64,000 nucleotides of DNA from Ptiloglossa arizonensis (Eukaryota > Arthropoda > Insecta > Hymenoptera > Colletidae), in assembly GCF_051014685.1 (NCBI RefSeq), contig NC_135051.1:13225557-13289556 (forward strand). The letters run 5' to 3'. Numbering within the stretch: position 1 is the first letter of the stretch; every line of letters begins with the position of its first letter. Of the stretch, positions 38,245-50,231 are shown piece after piece. The position numbers and the translations under genes are program-made. The notes under the pieces were generated by a model, which searched no databases, was not told where the DNA came from, and worked only from the letters and a program-made list of their open reading frames with translations.

Positions 38245-40717
38245 ATAAATGTACAGTAAACACCAGATATTATTTCAATTCATTTTATTCTTACGATGAC
38301 TTTAGGTATGAATACTTTAGGAAAATAAACGAGAAGCGTAGAATAAAAAGACCAGAAGTGTAAATCAATTCATTTCTACGCTGTAAATTCAAAAGGAATA
38401 AATATCTATCTATTATTTTTTACTTTCTTATTTCGTTCAACCCAATTGTAAAATATTTACTTACTTTAATCCGTAATATTTATTCAATATTTATACTGTT
38501 TATGATTAACATCATTTCTAAGACACTGTACAAGAAACTTATCACTTACTTATCCTATTTTTGTTCGGATGTATAAATAAATGCTAGAAACAATTTCGTA
38601 CAATTTTCATAGATGCAAAAATGAAAAGCAAATAAAATTGAAAGAAAGTAGCTTCGAGAGGTCGAAAAAGCAAAAATAGACGTGAGGATGCCTCCGTTTG
38701 TTGTATCCAGGTACAGAAATTGTTTCATACATTCATAGCACGTTTAACTGACTTGCAGCTGTCGAACTGAATACGTTGTTCGACATACACTCTGTTCAAA
38801 CGGTACTGTTCATACTACTGCAAACGCACAGATGGTGCAAGGCTTGCGATTGGTAGAATGAGATTCCTGACGCTCATTGTACCAACGAAGAATCGAAACG
38901 CGTTTCGCGCCTTACGTGTACTTGAGATAGTATCGACAGAATTTTTTCATTATATGCGTCTTATAACCTTCGTTTTCATTGAATTTGTGTTCGATACTTA
39001 ATGACAAAAGGTAACCTGATCTCTTGAAAGGGCATACCATCGGAGGTGTCGGTCACTGCAGTAACACAGATCTCTTTGAGATAGCCAAATAATATAGAAA
39101 GCACATATACAATAACACGAAATGACATTTAATTTGTATAATACCAGAGTTTGTTCATTATTATTTAAGACGACGATAAATGTAGTTCTTTCGCTCCATA
39201 AGATCCATAAATGGTTAGAGGCGCGTTCACCTTTATCTTTTCCTTTTATGAGTCCATTATTTATTGCATACAAATATAAAGTTTTGTAGTATGGCTGAAA
39301 AAGTATGAAAACCTACCACAAATGTTTAAGCGTAACATTTTCATAATTGAATTAAGTATTATCGGCAATCTAGGTCGCTATAATTTCGGAATTATTGTCA
39401 CAAGTTTCTTCATTTTTACGATAAGAAAATATTACAAGTTTTACTAAACCACCGCATGTTTAAATGACATCTATTCCTTTGACTATATTAATTCACAAAC
39501 GTAAAATACATTTGCTATACTATTATTTCTCAAGTGCAGCAATATAAATTTTATAAAATTTGATTACATAAGAAAGCGAATCTTTCAATAATAATGATCC
39601 TGCTGTTTCAAGAAATACTTTTCATTTTTCCAATAAAAGAATATTTATCGTCATTCGGCATGTTAGAGGGTTTGTTGAAAAAATTTCAAGCATCGTGTTT
39701 AAAGGTTGGTTTAATACAAGAATGCAGAGATTTTGCGAGATAGCCTAATAATTTCACGATATAATGACAAATAAACAAATTTTAATTAGAGGATGGAATT
39801 CGATCCCGCTTGGTTATCGTACATACCATTTTCGTCTGTATCTGAAACCGTAGATGGATCGCAGAATAAACATAAACGTAAACAGTGGGGAAGATAATTT
39901 CGTTGCTTGAATCCGATGCAAAAGTTGTTACTCAGAAAGGGGAATTGCTGCAATATTTAAATGCTATTTTATGCGTCCGTTGTTCACCTTTACAATGTAC
40001 CGATTTCTCGTTACAAGTCTAGATTAAATTGCTCGTTGTATCGTTAAATTCGTTAAACAAAATATTCTCTGAAGTTTATTCACTGAATTCCGAAAGCTCC
40101 GATCAACGAAATGCAACGCTACCATTTTTGTGCAATTACATTTGTCTCTCTTTAAGAGATTAATGTGTGCGCCCACACACGTACACACACACACGCAAAC
40201 AAAGATTGAATAATTTTTACTTCCAGGCTATGGACCTCAAACATTCATGTCCACTCATCAGTGCACGCAGCCATCGTAGATTCCTTTACATTCCAGTGTT
40301 TATGGTCGGAGTAAGATAGGCGTTGGAACGTCAAGTTCGAAATTTTATGTGCAAAAATGTAAGTTCTGTGAAACGCAAATATAATAAAATCTTGTCTGCG
40401 CATGAAAAATTTAATACTTTTTAACACTTTAACGTTTTAACACCTTCTGTTTCGTGTTTCACTAATGCTTTACTGGCACTCGAAAATAACGAAAGATGCA
40501 GCCCAAAAAATCTTCTCAAAGGACATTTCCTTATGGCTTGACTTATAAGCAGTCGTTGAAATCAATATCGTAATATCAAGTTTCCTCGTAAATAACCGTT
40601 TTAATATAGACGAACGCATCCTACGATAATAAATATTAAGAAACGAGAGTTGTTTTTCAACGTATCTTCAAACTGATATACTCAGGCACTGATATACCTG
40701 AACGTTACGATTTCCTG

Positions 40718-40978
40718 TTGCCTTGCACAGTTAAAAAGTGGACATTTTTAGTTATTGCAAATCCAAACATGGATCTTCTACAGCAATTTTACTTTTTTGA
40801 TGAGCACTTCAATCAAGCGTGGCTTCTTATCCTATGCGAATACAAGGTCGGTGAACGAGTCGTTGGGCATTGCTCTCACGTAGCAAAGATTTTATGGTTT
40901 TTTGGGTTTGCCCAACATCAACTTGCCAGGAACTTACTTAGAGAATTCCACGACGATTGGCATCCAAAGAAACAATAA
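40718..40978 (+). pseudogene. fragment of a transposon-type SWIM-like zinc-binding protein
   Basis: The open frame reads CEYKVGERVVGHCSHVAKIL followed by WFFGFAQHQ. This is a clear relative of the CxCKxGxRTxGCCxHVAxVLWxLGxARH block found in many invertebrate transposon-associated proteins. The first CxC pair is reduced to CEY and GCC to GHC, so metal binding is doubtful. The frame has no ATG start, ends 40978, and no transposase domain is visible nearby. The remnant may come from a Harbinger/IS-type element; family placement is inference. Confidence 0.5.
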
Positions 40979-42676
40979 AATACATCGATTTTACCAACAT
41001 TCTCAGGTTCACTCTTTCGTTTATAGATTTCTCATCGCACGACTGATAAATAATAATACCATTCAGATTCCTTAGTATCGATAGATACGTCTATAAAAAT
41101 TCTACGCTGGTAGATATGTTTAAAAATGGCTAGTTTTTAATAGATATTGATCTTGCCAAGCCAATTTTACAGACGCGAAATAGAATTCTGTTAATTATAT
41201 CTTTTAGGACCAATAAAGGTAAATGCAGTTTTACTTAGAATTCAACATTTTTTCGAATGTCAGCGTAAAAAATATAATATTTTATTTTAAAAGACTAACT
41301 TACCCATCGCCTATAAAAAAAAAATACACGCATCAATACAAAGAAACATCTCTCTAGAAGTCATGCAGCTCTTGTATAAATTAATATTTCATGGAGCATT
41401 TAATTCACAAGTTACTCGAAGCGAGTATGTTAAACGATTCACTCTGTATTTTATGATAGAACACAGGAACAAAAATAGTTGAGCAACTTTAAGTACGAAT
41501 CACAGTTTAATATTTGCTAGATACAAATTGATGACATTTTGATGGTGAATAAGTTATTATACCGATATAATGTTCTAGTCATACTATTAGTTTAGCGTGA
41601 ATTTCTAATAAAGAATTTCTAAATTACTTAATTACTTCGTATGCAACTCCAATCTCAAATACAGTTAGCACTTATCGTCAGTAAATTATGTTAACGGATA
41701 AAGGTGACCTAATTGAGACACAAACTTGTATGGAACGTATTAAATTTTCCTACAATCTTATTATTATTCAAACAATGACTAATTCATCCTTACTCACTGA
41801 AAATCCATTATTCGTTCGAATGACTCTTTCAGTTTGGTACGTATTTCTTTATCAATAAAACAAAAATTATGTTTCCTCCCATACATGATTGTTAATTTTT
41901 CATAACAAACAATATCAACTCTTAAATGTTATTACCGTCAATTACAAAATTATTCTTAGTAATTACATTACACTCGTTGTTACTTGAAGCAGATTTCGAG
42001 AAGTTACCGTCTCACCGATCATTTCAACAAACATGCTAGAACGAAACAACGTCAATCGGGGTCTTACCGAACTTCGTTCTTCGACAAATAGATCCACTCG
42101 AGTTTACTCAAGAGCCCTCGGCGAATTTGATCGATCGAAGCTGCCCTACGACGATTACCGAACGTCAGAACAGCTTTTGTCGAGTTAACGACGGGAGACC
42201 GGGAGCTTTTCATCATCCTGAAAAATGCGCGCTACCGGTTAAGGGTTAACACTTCGTTATCCCGACGGCACGGTGCCATCTATCTCGCAGCGTGGATCGC
42301 GAATGTCTTTCCCATCGAGGCGTGCAAGAAACGACAACGCGGAGATGCACGCGTAAACACGCGTGTATTTGCCTTTAAGTAGAAACACGCCGGGCGTCGT
42401 AACCGGCATAAGTACGGGAATTCGCGTATAGGCCTATAAATGTCTACGCAACGTTTAACTGCGGCATCCCGGACATAAACTAAAGACTGTATTGCTTATA
42501 TAGCGCAAAAACATACCGTGGCTAAGACGATGCAACGCTTTTATACGTCTCGGGGCCGGTCGATCGACTGGCGTGGCTTTCTGCGTTAAAATTTTCTTGC
42601 TTTCCTCTTTGCTTTCCCAATCCCTTCTCCTGGCCGCTGTCTTTGTTCCCGCTACTCATTTCTTCTCCTCGCGTTA

Positions 42677-44548
42677 AGCTGCGTACAGACCAAAGACCCA
42701 AGCCGAGCGAACGCACATGCGCCCGGATCTTGACTTGCATTGGACGAACTGCACCACCAGACATCAACGCTTTGGTGAATTCGTTCGAGAAGTACGTAGG
42801 GTAAGTGATCAGTTATGTATATCTGTCCAGTTGCGGATTATTCTACAGTTGCAAAATCTAAGCGTGTGGTAGCTATTGCAAGCGAGTATCCCCGATTAAA
42901 AAATTCCTACATGCACCCGGATCTAGACTTGCGTTAGATGACCTGCACCACGAGATATCAACGCTTTGGTGAACTCGTTCGAGAAGTTGTATCTAGGGTA
43001 AGGGATCAGTTATGCATATCTGTCCAGTTGCGGATTATTCTACAGTTGCAAAATCTAAGCGTGTGGTAGCTATTGCAACCGAGTATCCCCGATTAAAAAA
43101 TTCCTACATGCACCCGGATCTAGACTTGCGTTAGATGACCTGCACCACGAGATATCAACGCTTTGGTGAATTCGTTCGAGAAGTTGTATCTAGGATAAGT
43201 GATCAGTTATGCATATCTGTCCAGTTGCGGATTATTCTACAGTTGCAAAATCTAAGCGTGCGGTACTTGTTGCAACTTGTTGTATCTCCGATTAAAAAAT
43301 TCCTACATGCACCCGGATCTTGACTTATGTTAGACGACCTGCACCACGAGATATCAACGCTTTGGTGAACTCGTTCGAGAAGTTGTATATAGGGTAAATG
43401 ATCAGTTATGCATATCTGCCCAGTTGAGCATTATTCTACAGTTGCAAAATCTAAGTGTGCGGTATTTGTTGCATCCGAGTGTCCACGATTAAAAAATTCC
43501 TACATGCACCCGGATCTTGACTTATGTTAGACGACCTGCACCACGAGATATCAACGCTTTGGTGAACTCGTTCGAGAAGTTGTATATAGGGTAAATGATC
43601 AGTTATGCATATCTGCCCAGTTGAGCATTATTTTACAGTTGCAAAATCTAAGTGTGCGGTATTTGTTGCATCCGAGTGTCCCCGATTAAAAAATCCCTAC
43701 TGTCCAGCCTCTTGGCCCGTGAGGAGGATCTTTGTCAATATAACTTGACGCGTGGTCATATGGATCAGTTCTGCCACACGATGGAATAGGTTAACTTTTC
43801 CACGTGGTGTCGAATAATTTATTTCGATATTAGTAACAAAACAATAATTGAACGCCGGATACTTCGCCTCAACTTTCAAAATAGAGCATTTAATATATTT
43901 TTGATGTATAACTTAAAGACGATATCGGTCACTTGCTCGTTACGTGTTTCTCGTCACTGATATCTATATTGTATATGTGTATTTTTTTCTAGCGCGTGTC
44001 GTTTAATTTTTTTTTGTCACCTCGCGCTATATCATAAACAAAATATATCCTTAGACTATACTCAAACCTAGTTACCGGTGCGATACTAAATTATCAAAGC
44101 TACAGGCCTTATCGTCGGATGAATCGAAATCACTTTGAGATCTTGTTTCTCCTAATAAAATGTAGTTTAGTGTCGTGAAATTATTCGGCAGATTGTGCTT
44201 TAACAAATACTAAAAATGCCTGCTAGAATAAATTTATGACAATGAAAGTTTTATATTAAAAAAATAGTTAAAAATCGTTACATTATATGTACGTAAGGAA
44301 GATCAGAGCTGAATGTAACAGAAGTAAATTATTACAATGCTGTAATTTAAAAATTTCTTAATATACAACTTAAAAAACAAACATCTAAGCTCTCAAAATC
44401 TGTGTTTTTACAATTATAGCAACTAACAACCGTCGTTAGGTAGTCAAAAGTCAGAATTAGTCTTATTTGTGCGCGTTTGCCTTTGTTCTTTGGTTTGTAC
44501 GCGAACGAAAGTCTTCGGTTGCCTTCGCTTCTGTGTCTGTATGCAGCT
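42677..44548. mobile_element. non-autonomous DNA transposon with TTA target duplication, Harbinger-like
   Basis: The left end AGCTGCGTACAGAC and right end (reverse complement AGCTGCATACAGAC) match at 13 of 14 bases. TTA flanks both sides (42674-42676 and 44549-44551). A 3-bp TWA duplication is typical of PIF/Harbinger elements. Inside lie the 197-bp tandem array and AT-rich filler; no transposase frame was found. Confidence 0.6.
42706..43697. repeat. five-copy tandem array, unit about 197 bp
   Basis: CCCGGATCT recurs at 42722, 42916, 43113, 43312 and 43509 (periods 194, 197, 199, 197). Units share CACGAGATATCAACGCTTTG and CAGTTGCAAAATCTAAG. The last two copies are nearly identical, while the first is the most diverged, suggesting growth from the right. 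The array sits wholly inside the TTA-flanked element. Short open frames in it are not conserved between copies. Confidence 0.93.
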
Positions 44549-44627
44549 TTAGAGACACGTTGGATCAGTTCATCAGCTCGCGCGTATTTATACGTAATAC
44601 CGATTTAACTTTGACTTTGACCTAGAT

Positions 44628-45088
44628 CAAGGGTTGGTAACGTACGGCCCACTGCGTCCCAAACGAAAAATCGTATCTCCTGACCCACGATGATTTTAAA
44701 AAATAATTCAAGTATTTATTTCGCTACTGAAGTAGAATCGTACGAATTTAATAAATTACATTCATTATATTATGCGTACAATGTGTTTGGTTGTTCGATA
44801 AGTTTTATCGAACGACAAAATTTATTGAACAACCTATTACATACGTAGGATGTTTATATGTTAAAAAATATTGGAACGTCTAAAATAGATACGTAAAAAT
44901 CATTTAGTGTGTAGAAGCATCGAGAAGTTTGTTGCTTTTGTATTTTAATAAGATACACTCGTTAAAGTCGTAAGAACGGAAGTTTATTATATTACTACCT
45001 TCGTTTATTAACTATAGAAAATGTGGTTCGATATCCGCTCATTAACATGGTCACTGACCCTTGTCAGAGAAAGGGTTGTCAACTCCTA
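44628..45088. mobile_element. hAT-like non-autonomous element with 8-bp target duplication
   Basis: A perfect 8-bp duplication ACCTAGAT flanks it (44620-44627 and 45089-45096). The ends are CAAGGGTTGGTAAC on the left and the reverse complement of TAGGAGTTGACAAC on the right, the style of hAT termini. ACGGCCCACTGCG just inside the left end is also hAT-like. Length 461 bp, no transposase. A mariner hairpin element is nested at 44790-44840. Confidence 0.8.
44790..44842. mobile_element. mariner-type hairpin element, copy 2 (nested)
   Basis: A near-palindrome of GGTTGTTCGATAAG and its complement ending CAACCTATTA. It is a single-hairpin version of the double-hairpin family and lies inside the hAT-like element, so it inserted later. 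Confidence 0.65.
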
Positions 45089-45359
45089 ACCTAGATGTTT
45101 TGATTTTTTTAACTCCAATGTTTTTGGTACGAAGAGTTCGATTTCCCGCTTCACCGCCAACTTTTGTTTGAATCGGATACAAACCAAAACCAACGGAATT
45201 ACAAATGTCACCGACGAATACAACGATCTATTTTTTATTTTATTTTTTTAACCGGCAAGAGTGAAAAAATTGCAACCGAAAAATTAATAACAGAGATAAC
45301 GAGTATATTATTAGTATCGGGAATGCTTAAAAATGGTTTAAATTTTTAAACCCAACAAC

Positions 45360-45725
45360 GTAGACAGTGGATTTCTGGACTTTCGATCAATTTGATAAAC
45401 GACTCTTTGACTATTTGGCTAGTCTACTTATAATTAAAGTGAGTGCAAAACTAGACGTAAAACGGTTGATCAGATTGCAAAAAGATTGAATTCTTCTTAT
45501 GGAACTATATATTGCCACATGCAGTGGTTAGGAAAGATATCAAAGTTGAGAATGTGATTACCTAATGACTTATCGCATAAACACTTCTCTGTTACCTCGA
45601 AGTGCGCAGAACCTGTTTCTTGATTGGATCGTGACTGGTGATCAGATACTTTACAATGACGTTGTCAGAAAAGGACAATGGACAGATATACAGTAGGTAA
45701 TTCTCGCTTTCGAGTGGTAATTTTT
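45360..45725 (+). pseudogene. decayed mariner transposase fragment
   Basis: One frame reads DQIAKRLNSSYGTIYCHMQW then LGKISKLRM, stop, LPNDLSHKHF. This aligns with the mariner helix-turn-helix block (AxxLNxSxxTVxRHLxxLGKxxKLGxWVPHEL). A shifted frame then gives WIVTGDQILYNDVVRKGQW, the mariner TGDEKWILYDN catalytic block with EKW reduced to Q and an internal deletion. There are several stops and at least one frameshift. No intact ends were found. It lies just right of the hAT-like element. Confidence 0.85.
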
Positions 45726-45837
45726 ATATCGGATTCGAGTAAGAGAATCATCCCCACCACTTCATGGTTGTATAGTGCGAGCTGTCACAGACGAGAACGA
45801 TCCTTGTCGCCCATCGAAACGAATTCTAACCATTAAT

Positions 45838-46000
45838 GAAAATAACAATTGTTGTATTCAATATCAGTGTATCTTTACGAGAGTATTACTGGATTGATGA
45901 AATTTTTCCAACGAAAATGAGTTTAAACACAACTTAATTCCAATGATTTTTAATTATAAATTAAAAATTCGAATTCATTTTTGTGAAAAAGAACAATTTT
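45838..46000. repeat. dispersed repeat, copy 1
   Basis: ATTTTTCCAACGAAAATGAG followed by AAACACAACTTAATT and a TTTTTAATTATAAA tail is a diverged match to 56425-56530. The pair suggests a shared transposon-derived sequence, possibly the non-coding part of a mariner element. Confidence 0.45.
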
Positions 46001-48865
46001 ACCGATACGTTGTGTAATACTCTGACAAAATTATCTTAACTATTATAAAATTATTATATTTTGTAAAATCTCAAGCCTTTCTCCTTTTTAAGTTGTTTCG
46101 TGTAAATTATTTTTTAATTTAAATTGATCTCTTTTCAAGAGTTGTAAATAGTTAAATAGTATCTATTTAATAAATACATCATTGCAAATTAGAAAATCGT
46201 TCGTAGTGACAAAATAAGGAACTCCATCTTCACGTTTCTCGTTTGATAATCTAAAACAAAAGAAAGAAAATTTATATTATTATAACAAGAACATTTATTT
46301 TTAACCAGTTATTTTTTTTGTAAATAGAGCGAATTACTATTTCATGATACATATACGATGATAGTAGTTCTTTTTCAGGAATATTGTATGAAGAAGAAAC
46401 CAAGCCATTCTTAAAAATGGTATGTATAAAAAGAGCTCCTTCATGTCTGGTCGTCTTCCCGCATTTTTCTGTGGGCAACAATGCAGGACATAATTAGGTA
46501 AATAATAAGAAGGATGGAGGCACGGATATAGCGTGCAATTCATTTTTCGCCCAAGCTAATTATAATGATTATCACTTTCATTTCGCCCAGTATCTTGAAA
46601 CTAATCGAAGAAACACGCCACTTCTTGGGATATTTCTCAACGAAACCAAACCTATACTCACGATCGATCTACCGAACGGAAGTCAAAATAAACCTAAATG
46701 TTCATTCGTGCCACAGTTTGAAATATCATTCGTTTTTCAACAATTATCGTGCAATTTTCTATTCAAATGTTACAGTAGAAAATTCTAGTACAATGTTACG
46801 TAGTAATTGTTAAGAAAAAATGTAATAACGCATCGTTTCCATAACTATTTAACACACGTGCATTATATACATATATATATTTACGATAAAAATGATCCAG
46901 AAACCCATAAAATTTACAAGGGAAGTATCATATAATTTCCTTTCTTGGAATATATATAAATAATATGTAAATAATAATAATCATAATAATAATGATAATA
47001 ACGATAATACTAAACAGCAACTGTGTTAGTATGAGAAAATTCACAGCTATAAATTATCAATCTCAATGTGATACAAAATCTATTTATTCAGATTATTGAA
47101 CTATAACTTAGGACAGTTTCTAAACTTTATGTAACTGTTTGCTAGTTATTTAGTTCTCCATTAGGGTTACCTATTATTGAGCACGATCGCTGAGTATATT
47201 AAATACACTTGGTTACATTTTAAAGAATTATCAACGTTACTAATAACTACTTGCTTGTTTTTTCATAAATGTTTCGCCTCTGTTTGTATTAAATATTTCT
47301 ACGCATACAACTATCTAAATTTGTTTAACTCGTTGCGAGGCAATCTTCTTGGTTCATTCCTGAAGAAGACAAAAATCTAAACTGATCGAAACTGATCCAA
47401 GAATAAAGAACGAAACACTGGAATCGACATTTCCATGATTAATTTTCTTTACACTACTTTACAATACATAAAACGCAAGAACTTTCCGTTCCTCCAAATA
47501 TATATACAATCTATCTGATTACACAGTGTCTTCGACACTATTCCATAGTTTGGAGAACAGTTTCTCACAGAATATTCGTTACCCGGGAAATAACTGTATA
47601 AAACGATCGACTACGCTCGAACGAATGGACATTCGAAGAAAATGAAACATTTCTCTCTCGGCGCGTGTGAATATCGAAGTAAAGGGATGGAGTGCGCCCT
47701 GTTCAACAGCGTGTGTCAGTCGCTGATACGTGTCGTACATCGCATAGGAGTTTGATCGTGAATCACTCTATTCGCGTTTGCTTATAATTCCGCCACGGGA
47801 CTGATCATTTCCAGTGTGCCACGTACGCGCACGAGGCATAAACGTGTCAGGAAAGACACGCGTGTCAGTAAGAAGTCACTTGCGCCCGCGAGAGGGCTGA
47901 ATGCGGCGTGGGAGGGCTCGAAATAACCTGCGGTGTGGCTGACCCCTCGCTCGTCGACATAAATCACAAGTAACCGCACGTATGTATGCACCTACGGGTA
48001 CGTTACGTGTACGCGGATCACCAGAATCTTTCGACCGACCAGCGGAAACCGCGGCTGTAGAAGATCAATTTTAGTGGGGTGATAATTTCGTTTTGCCACC
48101 AGACGTCCGGTTTATTTGACTACTTCGCGGCAGTAGCGCGAGTTCTCGTTTAGAAGGATCGCGGACCTTCAGGGATTTTCATCTCTGTCTCGTGATCGGA
48201 GATGGCCAAAATATCATATCTGACTGGACAGAAGTTTCAAAGAACGAATATCAGAGAAATAACTCATCATTCGTTATTCATTGGATACGAATTGAACTTT
48301 GAAGTACAGATTTAAATATTTCACGATTAACGAATGAATTAAGCGTCATTATATAAAAACCATAAACGATTGTGAACTGTTTGCGAAAGAATTTGTCAAT
48401 TTGTACAAAATTTACGTTACTTTGATTCCTACTGTTTGAAATTTATTTATCCGTTTGAAAGAGAGTAAAATGCAAACAGATACAAGTATATACTAGTACC
48501 CTACACGCGCAACACACTTCGATCAGTTTCATTCCTTAAAAAATCGATACTGGAACCGTTATACAACCGATGTTAGAGCCTATAATCGAATTTCAAGCAT
48601 TCCGTTCCCTTTTTTCGGGTTTTTACAGCAGTTGTTCCAAATCAAAATTATTCGTACAATACCGAACAATTTCTTACGTTGTAATTTTGCAATTTTTTTA
48701 TGCGACGTTTGTTAAATAAATCAAACTATGTAGAGAGAAAGGAATGCTACATAAATTATCTCAGTAGATTTAATACATTTTGACAGAAATGTAGCCTTTC
48801 TGATAATATGAGTTTTTCTTAATAAAGGAAAATTAATGCGACAAAGGTATTCTGTTTAATAATTA
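46001..48865. other. intergenic; promoter-like patch but no gene
   Basis: AT-rich with short microsatellite-like ATA and AATAAT runs (46870-47010). From about 47640 to 48200 the base composition is GC- and CpG-richer, as expected of regulatory DNA or a first exon, but no splice-bounded frame was recognised. Confidence 0.4.
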
Positions 48866-49005
48866 CTAGATTGTTCAATAACTAGGTTGTTGCATAGTAC
48901 TATATTGGTCAATATGTTTTGTCGTTCGATAAAACTTATTGAACAGTATAGTACTAGATTGCTCGATAAGTTGTATCGAACGACGAAACTTATCGAACAA
49001 CCTAT
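48866..49005. mobile_element. mariner-type double-hairpin miniature element, copy 3
   Basis: Left end CTAGATTGTTCAATAA (with a second CTAGGTTGTT start inside) and right end CGAACAACCTAT, flanked by TA. Two hairpins made of the TIR-like stem are joined by CAGTATAGTACTAGATTGCT. It is the same design as the 60.6-kb copy. Confidence 0.7.
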
Positions 49006-49017
49006 TATTTGTCCGGT

Positions 49018-49052
49018 TGTCGATGCTATCGAAGTGTTTATTAGCTGCTCGT
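49018..49052. repeat. 35-bp perfect repeat, copy A
   Basis: Identical to 50029-50063 in direct orientation. It begins TGTCGATGCTATCGAAGTGT and sits 12 bases right of the mariner-type miniature element. Confidence 0.97.
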
Positions 49053-50028
49053 GTTGTTTCGATAAAATAAGCCTAACTGTCTGTAGAACAATTTGTGAGG
49101 AGGTCACGTTGCCGCGAATGGTACTACCATTTTTGGACACGGTCATCCATTCGATTATAGAACACATCAGTTTCGTCCGTCACCGCAACTGAAGCCGATC
49201 CGAGGAAAACTTTTGAAATGAACAATGAGGCACAGTAAAGAAGAAGGAGAATCGCGTTGCAGCCCGAGCAAAGCGAAAAATCTGACCGCGACGAAAGAAA
49301 CTGGTTTATCGACGTAAAAAGCTTTTGCCCACAATCAAATTTCAGAACAAAAATTCCTTCAATTATTGTGCGCAGGTAGAGGGAGGGGTCGTGGAAGGCG
49401 GAGACGTAAAACGACGAACGAAACAAAATCGTCCTGAGTATGAAATGCACGCATAAGAGAAGCAAAGCAATAAAGATTCTTTCGTGAATCGCCAGTAACG
49501 CTGCTCCCGAGCTATTCTGCCGGTCGATCGACCGAAGATTATCGTGTGGTGGAACCAGAAAGGGGGAAACCGGTGCATAGTCCTGGTTAACCGATAGCAG
49601 TCAAGATAAAGGGGCAAAACGTGGCTACAATGTTGCGAGTACAGTCAGAATCAAAAAGTTCATCTGAAATTCACTACGCGAAAACGTATTTTTCTAACGT
49701 CGATCCATCGAGGAATCTCTGGTAACCACCGGATCATCGATCCGGTTCGCGTTCGTTCGCGTAAACGCGCTTTTTATCGATAACGTTGAAACGCGAAGGC
49801 GCGTTGAAACTGTTTAGCAACACCGGGGCAAAAGACACGTTCTTTCGGAATATAAACTGTTAATAACGTTAGAAGCGGCGACGAGAGTAATACCGAATCT
49901 AGTGTACCGGAGAATAATTTACCACTTTATACGAAACCGGTTTAATTGTATATGTATCAGACAGAATCGATTCCATTCAATATCCACGGAAAAATATCCG
50001 TACGTATCGGTTATAAACAAAATGATAA

Positions 50029-50063
50029 TGTCGATGCTATCGAAGTGTTTATTAGCTGCTCGT
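50029..50063. repeat. 35-bp perfect repeat, copy B, in a signal-like ORF
   Basis: Copy B lies at the start of a plus-strand frame from ATG 50022 to 50231 (69 aa). Its N-terminus (MLSKCLLAARITILLVVTS) looks like a signal peptide, and the rest resembles nothing known. Whether this ORF is real is undecided. Confidence 0.95.
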
Positions 50064-50231
50064 ATTACCATTCTTTTAGTTGTAACCAGTAACCGCGGTT
50101 TAAAGAAAAAAACAGTAGATTTTAATTTGGCGCGGCGTAATACGTACGTATGGTACGTGTCGCGTCTTCTAAAGATTTCACCGATAGTGATAGCAGAACC
50201 TGTAGAACGTGACATTCCCTGTAAAGCCTAA

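Larger units (their letters stand above)
37078..42676. other. intergenic; transposon fragments only
   Basis: Contains a possible LINE 3' fragment (38017-38244, minus), the SWIM-like transposon fragment (40718-40978, plus) and a CA-rich microsatellite at about 40170-40200. A GC-richer island at about 42000-42520 has many CpGs and no clear exon. Nothing else recognised. Confidence 0.45.

Noticed and set aside
40140..40200. CA-rich repeat considered as a regulatory or CRISPR-like array
   Set aside because: A simple microsatellite without spacers.
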